Shown here one piece after another: positions 16,403 to 25,374 of a stretch of DNA of 64,000 nt. The notes beneath the pieces are model-generated. The model worked only from the letters and a program-made list of their open reading frames with translations. It did no database searches and had not been told where the DNA came from. The position numbers were made by a program, and so were the translations under genes. The DNA is from an uncultured Bacteroidales bacterium (lineage in GTDB: Bacteria > Bacteroidota > Bacteroidia > Bacteroidales > Paludibacteraceae): NCBI GenBank assembly GCA_902798385.1, contig CADBWK010000001.1:124001-188000 (forward strand), read 5' to 3'. Position 1 is the first letter of the stretch. Each line of letters starts with the position of its first letter.

Positions 16403-16442
16403 AACTAGGATCCTGGGGTTCTAGGGCTCTATGCTCCTAGTT
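16401..16442. repeat. Degenerate 7-bp repeat between gltX and recQ
   Basis: On the plus strand: ctaggat, cctgggg, ttctagg, gctctat, gctccta (16405-16439). The CTAGG/CCTAG words recur with near-7 spacing. The stretch covers the gltX stop, the 26-base gap and the recQ start. Similar words occur in the clearer repeat at 39981-40029. Confidence 0.5.
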
Positions 16443-17970
16443 TGGTTAACGCGACTTTAACGCGCTTCAGCGTTTCTTCTTTGCCCAGCACATCGGTGAT
16501 CGCCCAGATATGCGGACCGCGGGCTGCGCCTACGAGACAGATACGGAAGGCGTTCATCACGATGCCGACGCCGTACTCCATCTTCTCGATCCACGGCATC
16601 ACGATGCCATCCAAGGTCTCTGCGTCCCATGAAGGAGCACTCTCCAGTACCTCGAGCAACTCCGTCATATGTTTGGGCGAGTCCTCTTTCCAACGCTTCT
16701 TGAGAGACTTCTCGTCGTACTCCGTTGGTGCTACAAAGAAGAAGTTCGTTTGCTCCCATAGTTCCGGAACGAAGTTGACGCGGTCCTTGGTCAGACCTAC
16801 TACCGTAGCTACCATCTTCATATCGGGGGCCTCGATGCCGTTGGCTTTAAGTGTCGGCAGGAACATTTCTGCTAACTCCTCATTGCTGCGCAGTTGCAGG
16901 TATTGGTGGTTGAACCATTTGCCTTTCTCGAAGTCGAACTTAGCACCCGATTTGGATACGCGGTCGAGCGAGAACTCTTTGATCAGTTCCTCCATCGTAT
17001 AGAGCTCCTGATCACCTGTGCCGTGCCATCCTAACAATGCGAGGAAGTTGATAACTGCCTCCGGCAGGTAACCGCTCTCGCGATAACCGGACGACACCGT
17101 ACCGTCTTTCTGGTTGTGGAACTCGAGCGGGAAGACGGGGAAACCGAGACGGTCGCCGTCACGCTTACTCAGTTTGCCGTTTCCATCCGGCTTGAGCAAC
17201 AGCGGCAGGTGGGCGAACTCAGGCATCGTGTCCGACCAACCGAACGCACGGTAGAGCAGCACGTGGAGTGGTGCAGAAGGTAACCATTCCTCACCACGAA
17301 TCACATGGCTCACTTCCATCAAGTGGTCATCTACAATGTTTGCGAGGTGGTACGTAGGCAGGTCATCAGCCGACTTGTACAGCACTTTGTCATCGAGAAT
17401 ATTGCTGTTGATCACCACCTCACCGCGAATCAGATCGTGAACATGCACGTCCTCATCCGGCTCTACTTTGAAGCGAACCACGTATTTCTCCCCTTTGTCC
17501 ATGAGTGCCTTCACGTCCTCTGCCGCCATCGTCAGGGAGTTGCGCATCATCATACGTGTACGGGCATCGTATTGGAAATTCGGGATCTGAGCACGCTTCG
17601 CCTCTAACTCTTCCGGCGTATCAAATGCGATATATGCATGACCGGAATCAAGCAGTTGCTTCACGTACTGATGGTAGATCTCCCGCCGCTCCGACTGACG
17701 ATAAGGACCGTGAGATCCTACGGCTTCTATTTCGCCGTTTTGCATGCGAAGGCCCTCGTCAATGCCGATACCTAGCCATTCTAAGGCTTCGAGGATGTAT
17801 TCTTCTGCTCCGGGAACGAAACGGGTGCTGTCCGTATCCTCGATACGAAGGAGCATATCACCGCCGTGCTGACGGGCAAACAGGTAGTTGTACAATGCGG
17901 TACGAACACCGCCGATGTGTAGTGCGCCGGTTGGACTTGGCGCAAAACGAACTCTTACTCTTCTTTCCAT
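16429..17970 (-). CDS. gltX: Glutamyl-tRNA synthetase
   Basis: 513 aa class I synthetase charging tRNA-Glu. HIGH motif as GALHIGG (residues 15-21) and KMSKS motif as KLSKRDGDR are both present, with the RFAPSPTG start and the [14 protein letters not shown] context. Length is normal. The ATG is 4 bases downstream of the sugar transferase stop, so an essential gene appears to be transcribed as the tail of the glycan block; I see no promoter in the 4-base gap, but an internal one is possible. Confidence 0.98.
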   Translation of the reverse strand: MERRVRVRFAPSPTGALHIGGVRTALYNYLFARQHGGDMLLRIEDTDSTRFVPGAEEYILEALEWLGIGIDEGLRMQNGEIEAVGSHGPYRQSERREIYHQYVKQLLDSGHAYIAFDTPEELEAKRAQIPNFQYDARTRMMMRNSLTMAAEDVKALMDKGEKYVVRFKVEPDEDVHVHDLIRGEVVINSNILDDKVLYKSADDLPTYHLANIVDDHLMEVSHVIRGEEWLPSAPLHVLLYRAFGWSDTMPEFAHLPLLLKPDGNGKLSKRDGDRLGFPVFPLEFHNQKDGTVSSGYRESGYLPEAVINFLALLGWHGTGDQELYTMEELIKEFSLDRVSKSGAKFDFEKGKWFNHQYLQLRSNEELAEMFLPTLKANGIEAPDMKMVATVVGLTKDRVNFVPELWEQTNFFFVAPTEYDEKSLKKRWKEDSPKHMTELLEVLESAPSWDAETLDGIVMPWIEKMEYGVGIVMNAFRICLVGAARGPHIWAITDVLGKEETLKRVKVALTKLGA

Positions 17971-17974
17971 ATAT

Positions 17975-18562
17975 TTATCGAATTATTTTTGTCAATGTAA
18001 GGAATATGATGGTAAAATACTCACCAATCGTTTGGTGGTTAATCCATTTCATGTTGAGGGCGATCTTAGCCGGCATGATCTGCTCGATATAGGTTTTGTC
18101 CGGATCGGCAGATTGCGCTAACAAACGATTCTCGTCGATGTACTCGATGGACGCATGATCTGTGATGCCCGGTCGTACCGATAATACTTGCCGTTGTTCA
18201 TCGGTATAGAGATCGACGTACCGGCGTACTTCCGGACGCGGACCTACGAGCGACATGTCACCCACCAGCACGTTCCATAACTGCGGCAGTTCATCGAGTT
18301 TGTACTTCCTTATATAGTATCCTGCGCGCGTGACACGCGGGTCGCGATCGCCGATGGTGATGAGGCTCATCTTATCGGCTCCGACTCGCATAGAACGGAA
18401 CTTAAGCAAACCGAAGTCCTTCCCGTCCTTTCCTACGCGTTGCTGGCGATAAAAGACCGGTCCCGGGTTGTCGATGACGATCCACAATGCTACAATAAGA
18501 AAGAGCGGACTAAGGAACAGCAGCCCGAAGAAACTGAATAGGATGTCACACAAACGTATCAT
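17975..18562 (-). CDS. PglC-like initiating sugar phosphate transferase
   Basis: 195 aa. Transfers a sugar-1-phosphate from an NDP-sugar to the lipid carrier undecaprenyl phosphate, the first step of repeat-unit assembly. It is of the small monotopic type: one N-terminal re-entrant hydrophobic helix ([18 protein letters not shown]), then [23 protein letters not shown], the [10 protein letters not shown] motif and SLVGPRPE. It lacks the extra helices and the Rossmann domain of WcaJ. The ATGA overlap (18559-18562) couples it to the aminotransferase. Confidence 0.93.
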   Translation of the reverse strand: MIRLCDILFSFFGLLFLSPLFLIVALWIVIDNPGPVFYRQQRVGKDGKDFGLLKFRSMRVGADKMSLITIGDRDPRVTRAGYYIRKYKLDELPQLWNVLVGDMSLVGPRPEVRRYVDLYTDEQRQVLSVRPGITDHASIEYIDENRLLAQSADPDKTYIEQIMPAKIALNMKWINHQTIGEYFTIIFLTLTKIIR

Positions 18563-19767
18563 CTGTTTTTCAAAATTTCGGTGTATTGCTCTATGATGTA
18601 ATCGATCTCCTCATCCGTCAGACGCGTATGCAGCGGGAGGGTTATCTCATTCACGAAATGCGCGTAGGCATTCGGATAGTTCTTGATATCAAAGCCCAAA
18701 GCCTTGTAGGCCGTCATCATCGGAAGCGGTTTGTAATGAACATTGGTGGCTATACCGCGTTCTGCCATCTTCACGATGATCGCTTGCCGCTCTTCCAACG
18801 AGGCCTTCGGCACACGAGTCAGATAGAGGTGACCGGAGGAGACATGATCATCCGTATAGTGGGGAAGCACCTCTACACCCAGCGGTTTGAACGCTGCATC
18901 ATAACGCTCGATGATCTCTTTTCTACGTGCCAGCAGAGCAGGGTAGCGCTTCATTTGCACGAGACCTAAGGCCGCCATGATATCCGTCATGTTGCACTTG
19001 TACCACGCCCCTACGATATCGTACTCCCAAGCCCCGAGTTGGGTCTTGGCAAGTGCATCTTTGGACTGACCGTGCAACGAGAAGAGCTGGAGCTGATGAT
19101 ACAAAGCCTCGTTATCAATACCCGGGAAGGTACGCCATGTGAGGGCACCGCCTTCCGCCGTGGTGAAGTTCTTCACGGCATGGAAAGAGAAGGATGTGAA
19201 GTCCGCGATAGAACCCACCATCTTGCCCTGCCAGGAAGCACCGTAGGCGTGCGCCGCGTCCGCGCAGATAGCGATACGACCGATCGCCGTTTGCAACTCG
19301 TTCACCGGATGGAAGAGCGCTTTCTTACGCTCCACGATCTCAAAGAGACGCGTGTAGTCGCAGGGGATACCGGCCAAATCGACAGGAATGATGGCTTTCG
19401 TTCGCTCGTTGATAGCTGCTTCTACGGCATCATAGTTCATCTCAAGACAATCGTGTTGGCTGTCCACAAACACGATCTTGGCACCCACATGCGCCACCAC
19501 GGAAGCCGACGCCGTGTAGGTATAAGCTGGCACAATGACCTCGTCTCCTGCTCCGATCCCTAACAAACGCAGGGCCAGCTCCAGACAGGCTGTCGCGGAG
19601 TTGAGACACACGGCACGCTCTGTACCGACATAGGCAGCAATCTGGCGTTCCAGTTCTTTGGTGCGCGGACCGGTGGTGATCCAACCGGAGAGAATCGCTT
19701 CTCGTACTTCGTTGACTTCCGCCTCCGTCATGTCCGGCGGCGAGAAAGGAATATTAAATTTTTTCAT
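18559..19767 (-). CDS. DegT/DnrJ/EryC1/StrS-family PLP aminotransferase
   Basis: 402 aa. Makes amino sugars by transaminating a 4- or 3-keto-NDP-sugar. Seen: PAYTYTASASVV, the aspartate and histidine that hold PLP (ADAAHAYGA), and the Schiff-base lysine at about residue 199 in SFHAVKNFTTAEGG. It resembles PglE/WecE-type enzymes acting on UDP-4-keto sugars. Next to a PglC-like transferase it probably supplies the first sugar of the repeat unit, but no matching dehydratase or acetyltransferase is adjacent, so the substrate is open. Confidence 0.93.
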   Translation of the reverse strand: MKKFNIPFSPPDMTEAEVNEVREAILSGWITTGPRTKELERQIAAYVGTERAVCLNSATACLELALRLLGIGAGDEVIVPAYTYTASASVVAHVGAKIVFVDSQHDCLEMNYDAVEAAINERTKAIIPVDLAGIPCDYTRLFEIVERKKALFHPVNELQTAIGRIAICADAAHAYGASWQGKMVGSIADFTSFSFHAVKNFTTAEGGALTWRTFPGIDNEALYHQLQLFSLHGQSKDALAKTQLGAWEYDIVGAWYKCNMTDIMAALGLVQMKRYPALLARRKEIIERYDAAFKPLGVEVLPHYTDDHVSSGHLYLTRVPKASLEERQAIIVKMAERGIATNVHYKPLPMMTAYKALGFDIKNYPNAYAHFVNEITLPLHTRLTDEEIDYIIEQYTEILKNR

Positions 19768-19768
19768 A

Positions 19769-20767
19769 TTATCTGTTGGTTTCTACATAAAATGGTCGTT
19801 TACACAGTACTTTGACAATGCCGTGCAGATAACCGAGTCCATATCCGATATGAATCGTAGCAAAGACCGGCGGTAGGTAGGCATTCTTGTATTTCAGTCC
19901 TTCAAAGCCCAATAAGACGATATATAAGGCGATGATCGTCAGGTAGATGATCCGCACCATCGGGAACAGGCATGCCAGCGGTAAACCGATCAGCAGACTG
20001 ATGACAAACAGCAACGGTACGAATTGGCGGACCGTAGCGGGGTGTTTGATTTTCTTGTTTACCAGGGGTTTGAATAGACCGTACTGGTAGAACATGCCCC
20101 AGGTCTTAGCCAATGTGTCGCGGGCAAAATAACGGATGCAAATACCCGGTACGAGGTATATATGTCCGCCGTTTTGGATCGTTCGGGCGTTGAACTCATC
20201 GTCTTGGTTACGTGTCATTTCTTCGTCAAACATTCCCACCTGGTCAAACAAACTCTTGCGCCAAAAACCGAAAGGAACCGTATCGGCTTTGACCGGCTCA
20301 TGAACCTTGGCGGTACGGAACATACTATTTCCGACGCCTAAGGTATGACTGCATGCAATAGCGATCGCTTGTGCTTTCTTGCTTTCATTAGCCGGCATCG
20401 TCTCGCATACACCGCCTACGTTGGACGCATCCGGCAGCTCGTTGAGGTAACGCAGCAGGGTACTGACATAGTGGGTGGGGAAAGAGGAATGCGCGTCCAT
20501 ACGACAAATATAGACACCTTGGGCTTCCCGAATACCGATGTTCATGGCGCAGGGGGCAGTACGACGGGGATTGTCCAGCAGACGAATATTCGGATACTGT
20601 TTCAGATAAGGCGCAATGAGTTCGCGCGTCTTATCGGTACTACCGCCATCCACGAGTAATAACTCCCACTTGTCTTGGGGATAATCTTGCGCGAGGACGG
20701 ATTGAATACAGGTTTCAATAAACCGCTCCTCGTTGTAGATAGGACATATGATGCTTACTTCTTTCAT
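19769..20767 (-). CDS. Glycosyltransferase family 2
   Basis: 332 aa from the chosen start. GT-A fold: EVSIICPIYNEERFI at the N-terminus, DGGSTDKT, the metal-binding CRMDAHS (DxD-like), and the RNQDDEFNAR segment in the ED-acceptor region. Three C-terminal hydrophobic helices suggest membrane attachment. I place the start at 20767 because it gives an ATGA overlap with the upstream gene and because the 44 residues possible further upstream read like antisense of that gene. It adds one sugar to the lipid-linked repeat unit (inference). Confidence 0.9.
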   Translation of the reverse strand: MKEVSIICPIYNEERFIETCIQSVLAQDYPQDKWELLLVDGGSTDKTRELIAPYLKQYPNIRLLDNPRRTAPCAMNIGIREAQGVYICRMDAHSSFPTHYVSTLLRYLNELPDASNVGGVCETMPANESKKAQAIAIACSHTLGVGNSMFRTAKVHEPVKADTVPFGFWRKSLFDQVGMFDEEMTRNQDDEFNARTIQNGGHIYLVPGICIRYFARDTLAKTWGMFYQYGLFKPLVNKKIKHPATVRQFVPLLFVISLLIGLPLACLFPMVRIIYLTIIALYIVLLGFEGLKYKNAYLPPVFATIHIGYGLGYLHGIVKVLCKRPFYVETNR

Positions 20768-21552
20768 TGGCTTATTATCGTGTGTAATGCCGCTAAAACG
20801 CGGGTGGTATAGAAGGAAAGATGATATCCTTTTCCTTGTGTATAGATGCGGGTGTATTGCGCTATTAAGCGGATGCAGTTGTGTGCGACTTGGCTCCAAG
20901 TCATCCTATGCGAAGCGCTGCCCGGACGCATACGCCGGTAGTAAACGGCGCGTGTGTCAGTAAAAGCGACCCGGTTCATCCGATTGGAGATCGCGAACAT
21001 AAACAAGGTATCTTCTCCCAAACGGAAGCGCGTGTCGAAACGCCGGTCGCCGATGATGTCCCGATGAATCAGTTTCATACACGGTCCACTGAAGTACCGG
21101 CGGGCTTGGTAGTAGGGCAATACACCTTTGGGTGCATATTCCTGATAGGCTGATTCGATGTAATAGGGTATAAAGTCCTGCGTCTCGTCAAAAGCGATCG
21201 TATAAGCGGCTGCGATCGTGTCCGGCGAAGCCAACTTGGCCAAATCCTCCAGGTACGTCGGCGATACATGATCATCGTCATCTATAAAACCTATATATTC
21301 GCCTTTAGCATGATCCAGCCCTATGTTCCGTGCGTTGCTCACACCCGGTTCATCCGTTTGGTAGAGTTGTATTTGTAGTTGGGGATGAGCCGCTTGATAG
21401 GCCTTGAGTTGAGCGAACCAAGGCTCTGAACATCCATTAAGCACAACTATCAATTCCCACATCTGCTTATCCAGCGTCTGTGCGGCAAAACTATCAAGAC
21501 ATTGCCATAAATAGTCCTGCGGTTTATATGTAGGGATGATGATACTGATCAT
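20764..21552 (-). CDS. Glycosyltransferase family 2
   Basis: 262 aa. Starts MISIIIPTYKPQDYL, with NARNIGLDHAKGEY and the DxD motif as FIDDDDHVS, then a GEDTLFM acceptor-binding segment. No membrane helix. Both ends overlap their neighbours by four bases (ATGA), consistent with coupled translation in the glycan block. Confidence 0.9.
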   Translation of the reverse strand: MISIIIPTYKPQDYLWQCLDSFAAQTLDKQMWELIVVLNGCSEPWFAQLKAYQAAHPQLQIQLYQTDEPGVSNARNIGLDHAKGEYIGFIDDDDHVSPTYLEDLAKLASPDTIAAAYTIAFDETQDFIPYYIESAYQEYAPKGVLPYYQARRYFSGPCMKLIHRDIIGDRRFDTRFRLGEDTLFMFAISNRMNRVAFTDTRAVYYRRMRPGSASHRMTWSQVAHNCIRLIAQYTRIYTQGKGYHLSFYTTRVLAALHTIISQ

Positions 21553-22418
21553 TTATGTCTGTTTTTGCGGATCGTACTTGCCCATCGACTCATTCCTATA
21601 AACGGGTTATTGCCTGCTTTGATAGATTGCCAAATGGTTTTAATCGCTTCTCGATATCCGTAATTACGGGCTATTGTATAGACCAGATACATAATGGATT
21701 TGCGATATTGCCTGATTTTGTGCTCCTTAAGAAAAGCATTAAACCGAATGGACGTATCTATCCGTTCGTTGAGGTTCTTCAAATTGGGTGTCTGCGTCAA
21801 ACTGCCTTGCCGTGTCGTAATGCAGTATATCTGTTCTTTGCTCGCCGTAATACTTTGTGCCCAAAAACCTGTTTTAACAGAGAAAAGGACATCGTTTGAT
21901 ACCTGTATTTCATCAAAACGAATTTGTTTTTCCTCCACCAAACTACGTTTGATCATCTTAGCCCATGGCGAACTCCAACCGTATCGCAAGCCTCCTTCAT
22001 CTTTTGTCTGTAGATAAGCGTCAAGCAATTCGTTGGTATCTTCCTGACGATTCGATGGCGCCAATGAATCGGAATCACAACTCGTTGTGTAGAAGAAGGT
22101 GATATCCTCTTCGCCTTCCGCATAACGATCCATGATCTCAAAAGCGTTCTCCGTAAAGAAATCATCGGCATCCAGCATCAGTAGCCATTCACCTTTGGCA
22201 TGTTCCAGTCCTACGTTTCGTGCTGCTCCTGCGCCTTTGCCTATCGCCTCCCAAAGCACCTGTACATTATGCCGCCCTGCAAACAAGGAAGCAGGCAACT
22301 CCGTCGTGCCGTTATTGATGATGATCACCTCAATATCCGGCCTGTCGGGTACACTTTGGACTGCGCGAACGACTAAGTCAACAATATCTTTATATGGTAT
22401 AATAACGCTGTACTTCAT
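21549..22418 (-). CDS. Glycosyltransferase family 2
   Basis: 289 aa. Seen: YSVIIPYKDIVDLV, AARNVGLEHAKGEW, the DxD-containing MLDADDFF, and a later SNDVLFSVK segment in the position of the usual ED motif. Soluble apart from a short hydrophobic patch. It precedes another GT2 with a 4-base overlap and follows the ATP-grasp gene after 3 bases. Confidence 0.9.
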   Translation of the reverse strand: MKYSVIIPYKDIVDLVVRAVQSVPDRPDIEVIIINNGTTELPASLFAGRHNVQVLWEAIGKGAGAARNVGLEHAKGEWLLMLDADDFFTENAFEIMDRYAEGEEDITFFYTTSCDSDSLAPSNRQEDTNELLDAYLQTKDEGGLRYGWSSPWAKMIKRSLVEEKQIRFDEIQVSNDVLFSVKTGFWAQSITASKEQIYCITTRQGSLTQTPNLKNLNERIDTSIRFNAFLKEHKIRQYRKSIMYLVYTIARNYGYREAIKTIWQSIKAGNNPFIGMSRWASTIRKNRHK

Positions 22419-22421
22419 CGC

Positions 22422-23300
22422 TTATTCTTGCGGTAAGCGGATTTGCTCGCCGATGAGCAGGTCTGCCTGATATAGTTTGTCGGAGTCCAAACCGCCACCC
22501 GGAGTGAAGGTCAACTCCCCGAAAATTACTTTTCCTTGTTCGATATAAAAGTCAGCCCGTACGAAGGGGAACGGGGCAGAGAGTTTGCGAGCGCACTCCA
22601 TCATCTTGTTCCATCCGGCAGGGATAGCATACGTGAAGTCTTTGGGGGCTTCTATACCGTCCTTCGTCAACTCGCGTTGCAGATTACCTTTCGTGTCAAA
22701 ATAATAGAACTTGGGTTTTACATGCATGCCTCTGCCTACGCAAACCATTACGTAAAGGGGTTCTCCGTTGCAGCAGTAGATTTTATAATCTGCCGGAGCC
22801 AAACCGTCTTCCGTCTCAATGAATCTCTCGGCGAGGATCTTCTTCGGAGTCGCCGCGTACTGCATCTCGGAATGGAGTAGGTGACCGTTGGAACGCATCC
22901 ATCGGCACAAGAGTTTACGCGTAGCAGGGATGTCTAATTGCGACTTATCGGTCACTACCAGATTCAGGTGGTAGTAATAATTCGACTTGAGCACAAACTG
23001 ATTCGGTAACTGATCAAAATCAATCGCATCCGGATCAGTCCAGTATCCGTATAATTCATTGAGGATCTCGCCGCACCCCTGCTTCTGTACATACTCGCGC
23101 ACGGCGTACTTGTCCGCACATTGGGAGACGAGCGGATTGTTCAAATAGGTATTGAGTTTCAACCACTGGATCTTCTCGTTGGAGGTGCGCGGATTCTTCA
23201 GATCCCACCATCGGCCGAAATACCGGTACCACAATACTTGGGTATTCAGTTTCGGCGAAATACGTGTCAGCGTTTTTAATATAAAGTCCTTAATCCACAT
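22422..23300 (-). CDS. TupA-like ATP-grasp ligase
   Basis: 292 aa from the ATG at 23300 (TGATATG junction with the upstream gene; an upstream ATG would lie inside that gene). The pattern is that of the TupA-like ATP-grasp family: NPRTSNEKIQWLKLN, DKYAVREYV, LPNQFVLKSNYYYH, a core ADYKIYCCNGEP and the metal-binding VRADFYIEQGKVIFGELTF. TupA of alkaliphilic Bacillus is tied to joining glutamate to a glucuronate polymer. Here it may attach an amino acid to a uronic acid; the amino acid could come from the neighbouring opine-type enzyme (inference). Confidence 0.88.
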   Translation of the reverse strand: MWIKDFILKTLTRISPKLNTQVLWYRYFGRWWDLKNPRTSNEKIQWLKLNTYLNNPLVSQCADKYAVREYVQKQGCGEILNELYGYWTDPDAIDFDQLPNQFVLKSNYYYHLNLVVTDKSQLDIPATRKLLCRWMRSNGHLLHSEMQYAATPKKILAERFIETEDGLAPADYKIYCCNGEPLYVMVCVGRGMHVKPKFYYFDTKGNLQRELTKDGIEAPKDFTYAIPAGWNKMMECARKLSAPFPFVRADFYIEQGKVIFGELTFTPGGGLDSDKLYQADLLIGEQIRLPQE

Positions 23301-23301
23301 A

Positions 23302-24258
23302 TCAGTTCCTATGTTGAAAATCAATGATACGTTGGTCAATAATCTTGCCGTTCTCTATACATTTGGCCCGTTGCAATACCTCTGCCGGCTCGTCGCATAT
23401 CAGTCTGTCGCATAGCGGTGCAACCACTTCGCTGAGGAACATCGAGGTCGTTTTGAAGAACAGCGACGGCGTATGATCCACTACATAATGCCTTATTCCG
23501 TCCACTATATAGGTGGGATTCTCAATCGTTGTCGGCACACTGGTCTCTACAGCGCCGGCTCTGTCGCAACTGATGTCGATAATCATCGCCCCGTGTTTCA
23601 TGCGCTTCAGATCCTCACGGTAGATGATATGATCGCGGCGGCGCGTATCCCACAGGATCGCATTCACCACCACGTCATAACGGCCTAATTCCTTGCGGAA
23701 CAACTGCTCCGTATGCCGGTCATACACAATCACTTCTGCACCCATGTAGTTCAAGGTCTTGATAGCGCCGCGCGCGGTGTTGCCTCGTCCGAGTACGGCT
23801 ACCTTGGTGTCATAGGGGAAAACGCCGTGACATAGATAGGCGTGACTCACGGCTGCTTCTCCGGCGATCTCGTTGTTACGCCAGAACGAATGACGACCGT
23901 CTTCGAACATATCTTCCCAGGCATAGGCAGTGAGTTCGCTATGCAGGATTTTGTCGGTGATATCCCTATTTTGTACGGCATGGAGCCAACCGAACACCGT
24001 TTGCCCGTGGAGTTGCTCCAGATAATCGGCATCACCCACTTTGGGATCGCAAATAATATCGCATGTCAGCACTTGCTCACGGGAGCCCACATGCACACCC
24101 GCCGCACGGTAATCTTCATCGCTATAACCCAACACATCTCCGTAACCCGTTTCTACATAGAGCTGCTCCGGGTGCTTGATGAGGGCGATATGTTCCGGTA
24201 CTAATGCCCGACGGAACTCATGTTCTTTGTGCCCGATAGGAAATCCGATAGTTTTCAT
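23302..24258 (-). CDS. N5-(carboxyethyl)ornithine synthase-like enzyme (alanine dehydrogenase family)
   Basis: 318 aa. N-terminus KTIGFPIGHKEHEFRRALVP and the central Rossmann segment VAVLGRGNTARGAIKTLNYM place it in the AlaDH/transhydrogenase superfamily, closest in my memory to N5-(L-1-carboxyethyl)-L-ornithine synthase, which reductively joins pyruvate to the side-chain amine of ornithine (or lysine). I chose the ATG at 24258, one base after the upstream stop, because MKTIGFP is the family start. Within a glycan locus such an enzyme would supply an unusual carboxyethyl amino acid for decoration. It could also be another AlaDH-like reductase. Confidence 0.8.
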   Translation of the reverse strand: MKTIGFPIGHKEHEFRRALVPEHIALIKHPEQLYVETGYGDVLGYSDEDYRAAGVHVGSREQVLTCDIICDPKVGDADYLEQLHGQTVFGWLHAVQNRDITDKILHSELTAYAWEDMFEDGRHSFWRNNEIAGEAAVSHAYLCHGVFPYDTKVAVLGRGNTARGAIKTLNYMGAEVIVYDRHTEQLFRKELGRYDVVVNAILWDTRRRDHIIYREDLKRMKHGAMIIDISCDRAGAVETSVPTTIENPTYIVDGIRHYVVDHTPSLFFKTTSMFLSEVVAPLCDRLICDEPAEVLQRAKCIENGKIIDQRIIDFQHRN

Positions 24259-24259
24259 T

Positions 24260-25369
24260 TTATCCATAAACAACAGGGGTTGGATGGGTTTGTGTATAGT
24301 GTATTATATCTTGCAGATAGTCTTTGAAGATCGGTCCGTTGAAGATCTGATGATCATCTACATCCTGTGAATCCAGATTGATCTCGATGATACGCGGGTG
24401 CTCGTCGGCATCGATGGTGAAGTCCCAGGCAATAAAACCGAGCATCGGGAGTTTCTGATGCAGTGAGACAGCCACCTCCGTGATGTCTTTCCAGAAATCC
24501 AGTTTCTCGCCTTTGAGCAACAAGCCCGACGGAGCGTAGAAGTACTTCGTGTACAGGTCAGCGGCATATAGGCAGAACTCATTCAGCTGTCCGTCAGACG
24601 GTTTGATACCCACATAACCGTTGGCCGTCTTGGGATCCAGGTTAGCGGCTGTCTTAGCGGATGCATTATCATTGAAGGTTTGTCCGCCGCCCATACGCAT
24701 AAAGCCGCTGAGAACAGATACTTTGCCGTTCAAACACAGCGTGAAGCAGCGTACAGTATTGACGGTCTTGTCGCCGTTGTTAAAACGCGTGATACGTTTG
24801 CTGGGTTGAATCAGCTCCTGGCAGATGAAGAAATCTCCTTTCAACATCTCTGCGATATATGCCTCTTTGTCTTCGATCGTCTTCAGTTCTACCAGTTTGA
24901 CGCCTCTTCCTCCGCCGGTATGATCGGTCGGTTTATAGACGAAGGTGTCATGCTTAAGCAGCCGTTGAGTCGCTTCTTGCTCCGACAAGATACGATCGTC
25001 TTGATCATAGATGAAACCGTGGAACTTATTGATGATCGTTACCGGCAGGTATTGCTTGTCGATAAAGCGGTGTAGGGTAGCTTTGTTCTGGATAAACCGC
25101 AGCTCTTTAGGGTTCAAACTATACTCAAAAGTTTTCCATACATCGCGCGGCACGAAGTACTGATTGACGTAGCCGTGATAGAACTTATAGTACCGGAACC
25201 ACTGCCAGTCGTACGCCAGATGCAAAGGATCGTATTGCTTGCGGATAAGATCCTTCTCCTCTTTGGTCAGATCTGCCTGCGGCATGGTGGACAAGCGCTT
25301 CTTGAGTCCGCGTTTGATCAGCACCGATCGGAGGTAATAAAACGATTTTTTGAATAGCGACTTAAGCAT
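24260..25369 (-). CDS. Sugar-transfer-associated ATP-grasp protein
   Basis: 369 aa from the ATG at 25369, five bases after the flippase stop. Seen: KPTDHTGGGRGVKLVEL (glycine-rich ATP loop), NTVRCFTLCLNG, GGGQTFNDNASA, and the metal-binding end FIAWDFTIDADEHPRIIEINL. These match the ATP-grasp family found next to sugar transferases in polysaccharide loci. ATP-grasp enzymes form amide or ester bonds from a carboxylate via acyl phosphate. Directly upstream of the carboxyethylornithine synthase-like gene (1-base gap), so the two probably act in one step series. Confidence 0.88.
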   Translation of the reverse strand: MLKSLFKKSFYYLRSVLIKRGLKKRLSTMPQADLTKEEKDLIRKQYDPLHLAYDWQWFRYYKFYHGYVNQYFVPRDVWKTFEYSLNPKELRFIQNKATLHRFIDKQYLPVTIINKFHGFIYDQDDRILSEQEATQRLLKHDTFVYKPTDHTGGGRGVKLVELKTIEDKEAYIAEMLKGDFFICQELIQPSKRITRFNNGDKTVNTVRCFTLCLNGKVSVLSGFMRMGGGQTFNDNASAKTAANLDPKTANGYVGIKPSDGQLNEFCLYAADLYTKYFYAPSGLLLKGEKLDFWKDITEVAVSLHQKLPMLGFIAWDFTIDADEHPRIIEINLDSQDVDDHQIFNGPIFKDYLQDIIHYTQTHPTPVVYG

Positions 25370-25374
25370 ATATA

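Noticed and set aside
20768-20899. Longer N-terminus for the GT2 gene at 19769-20767
   Set aside because: The GT-A fold starts at MKEVSII; the extra 44 codons overlap the upstream GT2 and have no family match, whereas 20767 gives a standard ATGA overlap.
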